Source: Bacteroidales bacterium
Lineage (GTDB): Bacteria; Bacteroidota; Bacteroidia; Bacteroidales; F082
Length of the DNA: 9,572 nucleotides
Direction: 5' to 3'
NCBI GenBank assembly: GCA_020853175.1
Contig: JADYZK010000039.1
Coordinates: 1 to 9,572 of the forward strand
Made by a program: the position numbers and the translations under genes. Shown one piece after another: positions 1 through 5,604 of the stretch; within the stretch, counting starts at the first letter, position 1; the number at the start of each line of letters is the position of its first letter. Below the pieces are notes generated by a model, which was not told where the DNA came from, did not search any database, and was given only the letters and a program-made list of their open reading frames with translations.

Positions 1-137
1 ACGAAGCTTTGCGGATGATTGATGCCTTACAACATTTTGAAGAAAACGGCGAGGTTTGTCCTGCAAACTGGAAGCAAGGCGACGAAGCTATGGTGGCAAC
101 ACACGAAGGTGTTTCGGGCTATCTCGCGAAACATTAA
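1..137 (+). CDS. 2-Cys peroxiredoxin (AhpC/Prx1 type), C-terminal fragment
   Basis: The frame beginning at base 3 is open from the window edge to a TAA at 135-137 and gives the last 44 residues of a protein. The segment GEVCPANW followed by a short Gly/Asp/Glu-rich helix matches the C-terminal end of typical 2-Cys peroxiredoxins, where the Cys of VCPA is the resolving cysteine that forms the intersubunit disulfide with the peroxidatic Cys. Known family role: reduction of hydrogen peroxide, alkyl hydroperoxides and peroxynitrite in the cytoplasm, recycled by thioredoxin or AhpF. The catalytic N-terminal thioredoxin fold lies outside the window, so the exact subclass cannot be fixed. The gene ends before a hairpin terminator shared with the convergent phosphatase gene. 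Confidence 0.88.
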   Translation, partial: EALRMIDALQHFEENGEVCPANWKQGDEAMVATHEGVSGYLAKH

Positions 138-167
138 ATGCTTTTGTCTCTGTATAAATGATCTTTA

Positions 168-200
168 AGCTTTGATGATTGGCAAACAACTATCAAAGTT
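168..200 (+). other. Small stem-loop downstream of the peroxiredoxin gene
   Basis: Bases 168-176 (agctttgat) can pair with 192-200 (atcaaagtt) to form a 9-bp stem with one G-T pair and a 15-base loop. No T tract follows, so it is not a typical intrinsic terminator by itself. It may be a 3' UTR structure protecting the peroxiredoxin transcript, or chance in AT-rich DNA. The rest of 138-213 shows nothing recognisable. Confidence 0.3.
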
Positions 201-213
201 ACATATAACGATC

Positions 214-262
214 AAAACCCTTATTGGTAAAGCCTTTTAGCAAAACCGATGAGGGTTTTTTG
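214..262. terminator. Bidirectional intrinsic terminator between peroxiredoxin and PAP2 genes
   Basis: Bases 214-225 (aaaacccttatt) pair with 248-259 (gatgagggtttt), 12 bp including two G-T pairs. GGT 226-228 and ACC 245-247 extend the stem to 15 bp. A run of six T (256-261) follows on the + strand and a run of A precedes the stem, giving a T tract on the - strand. It sits between two convergent genes, so it probably serves both. Confidence 0.8.
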
Positions 263-286
263 TGTTTAGGAATCTTATGTATTTGT

Positions 287-1099
287 TTAGAAAACAAGCC
301 GAAGTCCTACGGTGTTTCCATCCATAGTAAGCTGTACATTTTTCATCTTATTTTGATTGAAATGGATGATGCTCCGTCCTAAGGCATAGCCTATTGCAGC
401 TCCTGCAAACACATCCGACGGCCAATGGGCACCACTTTCCAATCGGCCCACGGCGGTTAAACCGGCCAGGGTAAAACTCAGCAATCCAATGAGCGGTTGA
501 TCGGGATAATAACCGGCAATAACGGTAGCCGTGGCAAAGGCGCGCAAGCTATGACCCGATGGAAAGGCATCGTAAGAAAACGATTGAAAAGGCCCGTGCC
601 AATCGCGCGCATCAAAAAGCTGATCAGGGCGCGGCCTGTGGGTGAGGTGCTTGGCAGCAAAAGCAGAACCGGCGCCTATAACAAAAGCCTGCAAGCCAGA
701 AAGGGCAGCTTCCCGTGCCCGCAGGTTTTTACCGCGATCATTGATTAAAAACATGGCTGCCAAGGTGGGTAAGGCAACAAGTCCGTTGCCAAAAGCGTCT
801 GTCCACGCTAACTTCTTCGGTTCTCCTGTGCCACCAATCCTTTGAATAACGGTGTAAATCTCTTCGTCATGGAGGTAAATTCCAACAAAAACCGAAGCTG
901 CAACCCCTGCTGCCACCCAGTCTTTGGTTTGAAAACGCGCAGGCATTTTTATTGCATGAAGAACCTGTGAAGGATAGCTCTTGAGGTAGGCCTGATCGAA
1001 AGCAGAATCTTTGAAAGCAGAAAGTGAAGAGATGGGTTGCGCTTGCACACAAGCGCTCAGAAAAATCAAGACAAAACCCAACCAACCCTTTTTAACCAT
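287..1099 (-). CDS. PAP2-superfamily membrane phosphatase
   Basis: This 270-aa protein carries all three motifs of the PAP2/acid phosphatase superfamily in order: K150-x6-R157-P158 (in KHLTHRPRP), P180-S-G-H183 (in FPSGHSLRAF), and R219-x5-H225-x3-D229 (in GRLESGAHWPSD). In the family H225 is the nucleophile that becomes phosphorylated, and H183 is the general acid. Substrates are phosphate monoesters or diphosphates, often of lipids (phosphatidate, undecaprenyl diphosphate, lipid A). The substrate here cannot be told. The N terminus (MVKKGWLGFVLIFLSAC...) is an export signal. It contains LSAC at 14-17, which fits a lipobox, but cleavage after VQA by signal peptidase I is also possible. Several hydrophobic segments (about 61-76, 106-118, 136-149, 201-217, 228-241) suggest a membrane-embedded helical bundle. 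The start lies 2 nt after the mazG stop, with AAGGA 6 nt upstream (minus strand), so the two genes form an operon and are probably translationally coupled. Confidence 0.9.
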   Translation of the reverse strand: MVKKGWLGFVLIFLSACVQAQPISSLSAFKDSAFDQAYLKSYPSQVLHAIKMPARFQTKDWVAAGVAASVFVGIYLHDEEIYTVIQRIGGTGEPKKLAWTDAFGNGLVALPTLAAMFLINDRGKNLRAREAALSGLQAFVIGAGSAFAAKHLTHRPRPDQLFDARDWHGPFQSFSYDAFPSGHSLRAFATATVIAGYYPDQPLIGLLSFTLAGLTAVGRLESGAHWPSDVFAGAAIGYALGRSIIHFNQNKMKNVQLTMDGNTVGLRLVF

Positions 1100-1101
1100 G
1101 G

Positions 1102-1872
1102 CTATTCCTTGGTTTTGGCTTCATTCCAAAGCCGATCCATTTCTTCCAGCGTCATGTCATGGAGGTGACGGCCTTGTTTTTCGGCGCCTTGCTCGATAAA
1201 CTGAAAACGTGAGCGAAATTTTTTGTTGGTGCGTTCCAAAGCATCTTCAGGGTTTACGCCAATGTAGCGGGCGTAATTCACCAAGGCAAACATCAGGTCG
1301 CCAAACTCATCCTCTTTGCGATGCAGCGGGGCATCGCTATTGACCTCCGCCTGAAGCTCATTAAGCTCCTCCTCCACTTTTGCCCACACATCCTCTTTAC
1401 GGTTCCACTCAAAACCAACTCCACCGGCTTTTTCTTGCATGCGGTAGGCTTTCACCAAAGCCGGAAGACCGAGAGGAACGCCTTCGAGCACTGACTTTCT
1501 CCCTTCGGTAAGTTTTATCTTTTCCCAGTTGGATTTCACATCATCAGCATTTTCCACTTGTGTGGTCGAGTAAATATGTGGATGCCTGACGATGAGCTTT
1601 TCCGCAATGGAATCCAGCACATCTTTGATGTCAAAAGCACCGCTTTCTGAACCAATTTTGGCGTAAAAAACCAGATGCAGCATCAGATCGCCCAATTCTT
1701 TTTTTATTTCTTGAAGATCATTGTTCAGCACGGCATCGCTCAGCTCATAGGTTTCTTCAATGGTAAGATGCCTCAAACTTTCAAAGGTTTGGACACGATC
1801 CCAAGGACAATCGGCGCGCAATTCGTCCATAATGGTTAACAAACGGCCAAAAGCCTTTAATTTTTCATCCAT
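1102..1872 (-). CDS. mazG: Nucleoside triphosphate pyrophosphohydrolase MazG
   Basis: A 256-aa protein, close to the 263 aa of E. coli MazG, with the two tandem MazG domains of the full-length form. The first has CPWDRVQT at 22-29, the acidic metal-binding set EETYE at 39-43 and ELGD at 59-62, and RHPHIY at 96-101. The second has EEELNE at 167-172 and EFGD at 189-192 followed by LMFALVNYAR. Known family reaction: Mg-dependent hydrolysis of NTPs and dNTPs to the monophosphate and pyrophosphate in the cytoplasm, removing non-canonical nucleotides; in E. coli it also influences ppGpp-related stress responses. All acidic residues of the first domain are present, so both domains look intact. The start is a plain ATG without Shine-Dalgarno, preceded by an A/T-rich leader and a TAnnTTTG promoter element. 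It is the first gene of a two-gene operon with the PAP2 phosphatase. Confidence 0.95.
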   Translation of the reverse strand: MDEKLKAFGRLLTIMDELRADCPWDRVQTFESLRHLTIEETYELSDAVLNNDLQEIKKELGDLMLHLVFYAKIGSESGAFDIKDVLDSIAEKLIVRHPHIYSTTQVENADDVKSNWEKIKLTEGRKSVLEGVPLGLPALVKAYRMQEKAGGVGFEWNRKEDVWAKVEEELNELQAEVNSDAPLHRKEDEFGDLMFALVNYARYIGVNPEDALERTNKKFRSRFQFIEQGAEKQGRHLHDMTLEEMDRLWNEAKTKE

Positions 1873-1891
1873 AGTTTAAATTTCTGTTGAG

Positions 1892-1899
1892 CAAAAGTA
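1892..1899 (-). promoter_or_regulatory. Bacteroidota-type -7 element for mazG operon
   Basis: On the minus strand these bases read TACTTTTG, an exact match to the TAnnTTTG -7 consensus of Bacteroidota housekeeping promoters. It lies about 20 nt upstream of the mazG ATG, which gives a short leader. No clean TTTG-type -33 element is visible at the expected distance, so the promoter rests mainly on the -7 match and the divergent context. Confidence 0.6.
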
Positions 1900-1981
1900 C
1901 AGCAAATAAAAGTGATGGCCTTTGCAGAAACAAAAAATGACCTTTAGGTGCAACAAATGAACAATAGCAGCGTTTTAGTGC

Positions 1982-2011
1982 GTTGGCGCATGAAATCATT
2001 TTATACTTTTG
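1982..2011 (+). promoter_or_regulatory. Bacteroidota-type promoter (-33/-7) for the PagL-like gene
   Basis: GTTG at 1982-1985 and TACTTTTG at 2004-2011 are separated by 18 nt and match the TTTG / TAnnTTTG promoter of the phylum. Transcription would start near 2017, leaving a leader of about 25 nt before the ATG at 2043. Any in-frame start upstream of 2017, such as TTG at 1983, would lie inside the promoter, which supports 2043 as the true start. Confidence 0.7.
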
Positions 2012-2042
2012 CCGGCTGCTTATTTTGTATGATTCTCCATTT

Positions 2043-3221
2043 ATGAAGCTTTTTAAGCCTTTCATTGTTGTTTTTTTTCTCTTTGTTACTTCTGAAACGA
2101 GTCTTTTTGGGCAACCCGGACCTCCGCTACCCGAAAACAACTATCAAATTGAGTTGCGCACCCATTATGGTTTTTACCTTCACCATCACTTTGAGTTGGA
2201 GCGCTTCAATGCCCATTTCCCTTCATTTGAACTGGCCGTTCAACGTTCCACTTTTGGCCGTCAACGCTGGGAATCGCTGTATGATTATCCTATTGTGGGG
2301 GTAGCCGCCTTTTATTCCGGCATGGGCAACTTTGAAGAGATTGGACAGGTGTTTGCCCTGTATCCGTTCATCAGCTTTCCGCTGAACGCCAATGTTGAAA
2401 ACAGACTGAACTTTAGGCTGGGCATGGGTTTGGCCTATCTAACCAACAAGTACGATCCGGTGGAGAACTATCGGAATTTTGCCATTGGCTCGCACCTCAA
2501 TGCCGCCGCCAGCCTTTACCTCGACTATCGTCGCGTTATCAGTCCGAGATTTACTTTTGTGGCTTCAGGTGGGTTAACACACTTTTCAAACGGTTCCACC
2601 AAAACCCCTAATTTTGGCCTCAATATACTTACTGCTGCTGCCGGATTAACATGGTACATTGACCGACCCAACCCCTACTTGGATAAGAAATTCTTGCCTA
2701 TTCTGCGCCTTTTCGAGTACGACAACAAACGCCATCTTTCGGTAGAAATCATCCAAACTTTTGGCACCCGCGATATGTCGCAGCAATTGGGAAAAAGATT
2801 TTATGTTTCTAATACGGCTGTCAACATTCTCCTTCCTGTAGGGATGAAAGGAAAAGCAGGCCTTGGCTTAGAGGTAACTTACGATGCTTCGGACAAAGGC
2901 GTGCTCGATCAACGTGCAGCCATTGAGGGAATTGCCTTCTACGAAAATAATTTTGACCTCTTAAAACCCGGAGTGAGTGCCGTTTATGAAATGATGCTCT
3001 CGCGCACTTCCTTCATTTTCCAATTTGGTTTTCATCTTGCCGGAGCAGAAAAATCAGATGGCCTTGCCTTTGAAAAACTTGGCGTGAAATATCATTTCAC
3101 CAATCAACTATTCGGTTCAATCGCCCTAACAGCTCATGGAGGCAGAGCCGATTTTATTGGTTATGGCGTCGGCTACCGCTGGGATTACAAGTATTATCTG
3201 AAGAAAAAAAGAAAAAGATGA
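2043..3221 (+). CDS. PagL-like acyloxyacyl hydrolase / outer-membrane beta-barrel
   Basis: A 392-aa protein with a signal peptide (MKLFKPFIVVFFLFV..., cleavage probably near residue 23). Residues about 33-208 resemble the PagL lipid A 3-O-deacylase barrel. The signature HFSNGSTKTPNFGLN at 180-194 aligns without gaps to the catalytic strand of Pseudomonas PagL, with His180 and Ser182 in the positions of its catalytic His and Ser. The third triad position, Glu in PagL, is Asn194 here. The remaining 180 or so residues (about 213-392) form a second stretch of alternating aromatic/polar strands and a Lys/Arg-rich tail (YYLKKKRKR); PagL itself is only about 150 aa mature. Family role: release of the 3-linked acyl chain from lipid A in the outer membrane. 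Activity here is inferred, not certain. ATG 2043 is chosen because it starts a classical signal peptide and follows the promoter. The stop overlaps the next gene by ATGA, implying co-translation. Confidence 0.78.
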   Translation: MKLFKPFIVVFFLFVTSETSLFGQPGPPLPENNYQIELRTHYGFYLHHHFELERFNAHFPSFELAVQRSTFGRQRWESLYDYPIVGVAAFYSGMGNFEEIGQVFALYPFISFPLNANVENRLNFRLGMGLAYLTNKYDPVENYRNFAIGSHLNAAASLYLDYRRVISPRFTFVASGGLTHFSNGSTKTPNFGLNILTAAAGLTWYIDRPNPYLDKKFLPILRLFEYDNKRHLSVEIIQTFGTRDMSQQLGKRFYVSNTAVNILLPVGMKGKAGLGLEVTYDASDKGVLDQRAAIEGIAFYENNFDLLKPGVSAVYEMMLSRTSFIFQFGFHLAGAEKSDGLAFEKLGVKYHFTNQLFGSIALTAHGGRADFIGYGVGYRWDYKYYLKKKRKR

Positions 3222-3970
3222 GGGCCTTAAAATTTATCGTTATTGTTTTCATTGCCCTAGTTCTTGCCGCTTCTTGCAGCAAAACTTCAGTGGATTGCTT
3301 TTCCGATCCGGGAAATGTTGTAAGTGAAATTCGTGCACTTCACGACACTGTTGTTTTTAACTCCATTGAAATGTATGACAACATTGACGTTGAGCTGGTG
3401 GCAAGTAATGTGAACCAAATAAAAGTGATCACAGGCGAAAACTTAATGGCTGGCATTTCTACAGAGATGAAAGATGACACCACGCTGGTCATTAAAAACA
3501 ACAATACCTGCGACATCATGCGTCCCGGCGATCGTTATTTTAAAGTCATTGTTTTTTACAAACAGCTAAACAGTATTACTTACCGTTCCAATGGAAACCT
3601 CAGTAGTTTAGGAAAAATTACTTCTAACAAGTTCAAAATTGACATCTTTGAAGGTAGCGGAAAAATTGACCTAGAGTTAAACACCTTAGAATCACGATTA
3701 AACTACCATTTTGGTACAGCCGATTTGGTTGTAAGAGGCTCATCCAACGTAAATTATATCTATCAGGTTAGTTATGGCCCACTTCATGCCTCCAATCTCA
3801 ACACCACATTCACTTATTTAGAAACCCGATCGCCCAACGATTGCTACGTTCATGCCGATCTGGAACTTTCAGCCAAAATCAATGGTCCGGGCGATGTGTT
3901 TTACTCTGGCAATGTTGAAAATCCAGCTTTGTCCGGCTCTGGTTCCGGCCGGCTGATAAGGCTCGACTGA
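3218..3970 (+). CDS. GIN-domain (DUF2807) lipoprotein
   Basis: A 250-aa protein with a lipoprotein signal peptide ending in LAASC, so Cys20 would be lipidated. The body matches the head-GIN / DUF2807 pattern: an opening like VVFNSIEMYDNIDVELVAS (about 45-63), then repeated short beta strands with the internal phrases VITGENL, LVIKNN, ITYRSNGNLSSLGKI and LSAKINGPGDVFYSGN, and a closing GSGSGR. These fold as a right-handed beta helix in solved family members, annotated as putative adhesin-like or anti-sigma-linked domains; the biochemical role is unknown. The ATG overlaps the PagL-like stop codon (ATGA), with an A-rich stretch just upstream, so both are made from one transcript and probably act in the same envelope compartment. 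The gene is followed directly by a strong terminator. Confidence 0.82.
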   Translation: MRALKFIVIVFIALVLAASCSKTSVDCFSDPGNVVSEIRALHDTVVFNSIEMYDNIDVELVASNVNQIKVITGENLMAGISTEMKDDTTLVIKNNNTCDIMRPGDRYFKVIVFYKQLNSITYRSNGNLSSLGKITSNKFKIDIFEGSGKIDLELNTLESRLNYHFGTADLVVRGSSNVNYIYQVSYGPLHASNLNTTFTYLETRSPNDCYVHADLELSAKINGPGDVFYSGNVENPALSGSGSGRLIRLD

Positions 3971-3978
3971 TGCAATAA

Positions 3979-4010
3979 AAAAGCCGATGTCGTGTCCAAC
4001 ATCGGCTTTT
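3979..4010. terminator. Bidirectional intrinsic terminator between GIN lipoprotein and proS
   Basis: Bases 3979-3990 (aaaagccgatgt) and 3999-4010 (acatcggctttt) form a perfect 12-bp hairpin with an 8-base loop, starting 8 bases after the upstream stop codon. T runs lie on the + strand (4007-4015, one A inside) and A runs on the left flank serve the - strand, so it can terminate both convergent genes. Confidence 0.92.
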
Positions 4011-4027
4011 ATTTTGTAACTGAATTC

Positions 4028-5500
4028 TTAATAAGAACGGGCAAAAACGACCCTTTGTTCCGAAGGTTTACCTGAATAAACACATTTACCTATTTCCTTT
4101 TCTCCGGCGAGCGGAATCAAACGAATGGTAGCTTTGGTTTCATCTTTGATCAGCTGTTCGGTTTCAGGAGTGCCATCCCAATGGGCTTCAATAAAGCCGC
4201 CTTTTTCAATCTGTTCCTTAAAACCATCCCAAGTATCCACCTTAAAAGTGTTGCTAGTTCTAAAATCCAAAGCTTTTTGGAAGAGATTCTGTTGAATTTG
4301 TTCCAACAAATGGACTACTTTTTGGTCAATATCTTGAATTTGCAACAATTCCTTTTCTAAAGTGTCGCGACGCGCTACCTCCACAGTGCCGTTTTCGAGG
4401 TCGCGTGGGCCGATGGCTAGGCGCACGGGTACGCCCTTAAACTCCCATTCGTTGAACTTAAAACCAGGTTTTTGGGTGTCACGATCATCCAACTTCACAC
4501 GAATGCCATGAGCCTCGAGCTGCTTTTTAATTTCTCTTCCTTTGTCGCAAATCGTTTTATACTGCTCCTCATTGCGATAAATAGGCACGATCACAACTTG
4601 AATTGGTGCCAGTTTTGGAGGAAGCACCAAACCGTTGTCATCTGAATGGGTCATCACCAAGGCGCCCATCAAACGGGTTGAAACGCCCCAAGAGGTGGCC
4701 CAAACATATTCCAATTTGTTCTCTTTGCTCAAAAACTGCACGTCAAAAGCTTTGGCAAAATTTTGTCCTAAAAAGTGGGAAGTACCAGCCTGCAAGGCTT
4801 TTCCATCTTGCATCATGGCTTCAATGCAGTAGGTTTCAACAGCTCCGGCAAAACGTTCGTTGGCCGATTTAACACCTTTCAAAACCGGGATAGCCATCCA
4901 ATCTTCAGCAAACTCGGCATACACACGTAACATTTGTTCTGCTTCTGCCAACGCTTCTTGTTGGGTGGCATGGGCGGTATGGCCTTCTTGCCACAAAAAT
5001 TCAGTCGTACGCAAAAACAATCGCGTGCGCATCTCCCATCGAACCACATTGGCCCATTGATTGATCAACAACGGCAGATCGCGGTAGGACTGAATCCAGC
5101 CTCGGTATGTGTCCCAGATAATGGTTTCGCTGGTGGGGCGTACAATCAGCTCTTCTTCCAATTTCGCTGTTTCATCCACCACTATGCCCTTGCCGTTTTC
5201 ATCGTTTTTTAAGCGATAGTGGGTGACAACGGCACATTCTTTCGCAAAACCTTCCACGTGGCTGGCTTCTTTGCTAAAAAAAGATTTAGGAATAAACAGC
5301 GGGAAATACGCGTTTTGGTGTCCTGTATCTTTAAACATCTTGTCAAGGGCAGCCTGCATCATTTCCCAAATGGCATAGCCATAAGGCTTTATGACCATAC
5401 AACCTCTAACGGCTGAGTTTTCTGCCAAGTCGGCTTTTGTAACAATATCAGTGTACCATTGAGAATAATTGTCTTCTCTGGTGCTAAAATCTTTCGCCAT
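4028..5500 (-). CDS. proS: Prolyl-tRNA synthetase, archaeal/eukaryotic type
   Basis: A 490-aa class II aminoacyl-tRNA synthetase that attaches proline to tRNA-Pro in the cytoplasm. Visible landmarks: RPTSET at 121-126, the motif 2 region from [11 protein letters not shown] to [11 protein letters not shown] (about 154-177), [11 protein letters not shown] at 238-248, and motif 3 around [17 protein letters not shown] (279-295). These are followed by the anticodon-binding domain (about 300-400) and the C-terminal domain that marks the short archaeal/eukaryotic form, ending in the usual aromatic Tyr (VVFARSY). There is no bacterial INS editing insertion between motifs 2 and 3. The C-terminal domain holds only one Cys (473), so the four-Cys zinc site known from Thermus ProRS is not formed. 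The length is normal for the type. The start [10 protein letters not shown] is preceded by a leader with a TAnnTTTG-type element. The gene is apparently monocistronic. Confidence 0.97.
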   Translation of the reverse strand: MAKDFSTREDNYSQWYTDIVTKADLAENSAVRGCMVIKPYGYAIWEMMQAALDKMFKDTGHQNAYFPLFIPKSFFSKEASHVEGFAKECAVVTHYRLKNDENGKGIVVDETAKLEEELIVRPTSETIIWDTYRGWIQSYRDLPLLINQWANVVRWEMRTRLFLRTTEFLWQEGHTAHATQQEALAEAEQMLRVYAEFAEDWMAIPVLKGVKSANERFAGAVETYCIEAMMQDGKALQAGTSHFLGQNFAKAFDVQFLSKENKLEYVWATSWGVSTRLMGALVMTHSDDNGLVLPPKLAPIQVVIVPIYRNEEQYKTICDKGREIKKQLEAHGIRVKLDDRDTQKPGFKFNEWEFKGVPVRLAIGPRDLENGTVEVARRDTLEKELLQIQDIDQKVVHLLEQIQQNLFQKALDFRTSNTFKVDTWDGFKEQIEKGGFIEAHWDGTPETEQLIKDETKATIRLIPLAGEKEIGKCVYSGKPSEQRVVFARSY

Positions 5501-5548
5501 TGAATCTTTGGTATAATATTTGTAAATTATTTGTAACTTTTACAACAG

Positions 5549-5556
5549 CAAAAATA
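5549..5556 (-). promoter_or_regulatory. Candidate -7 element for proS
   Basis: On the minus strand these bases read TATTTTTG, matching TAnnTTTG, about 48 nt upstream of the proS ATG. A TTTG (minus strand, 5581-5584) lies 24 nt further upstream, slightly beyond the usual spacing, so the -33 part is weak. On the opposite strand, TACTTTTA at 5570-5577 is a one-mismatch -7 candidate for the rightward lipoprotein gene. Confidence 0.45.
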
Positions 5557-5591
5557 CGAAAACCATACGTACTTTTAGCACAAATTATATT

Positions 5592-5597
5592 GGAGGA
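5592..5597 (+). promoter_or_regulatory. Shine-Dalgarno sequence fixing the lipoprotein start
   Basis: GGAGGA lies 7 nt upstream of the ATG at 5605. It is the clearest ribosome binding site in the window; the other genes have A-rich leaders or only a weak AAGGA. It decides in favour of ATG 5605 over the in-frame upstream ATG at 5500, whose codons would overlap the proS start and the promoter region. Confidence 0.75.
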
Positions 5598-5604
5598 ACT
5601 TAAA

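Noticed and set aside
497..748. Plus-strand open frame opposite the PAP2 gene
   Set aside because: The minus-strand frame carries all three PAP2 motifs; the antisense frame has no recognisable content or start signal.
1983..2042. Upstream TTG start for the PagL-like protein
   Set aside because: It overlaps the -33/-7 promoter and would bury the signal peptide behind 20 extra residues.
5500..5604. Upstream ATG start at 5500 for the low-complexity lipoprotein
   Set aside because: It overlaps the proS start and promoter region and would displace the lipoprotein signal peptide; ATG 5605 has a strong Shine-Dalgarno.
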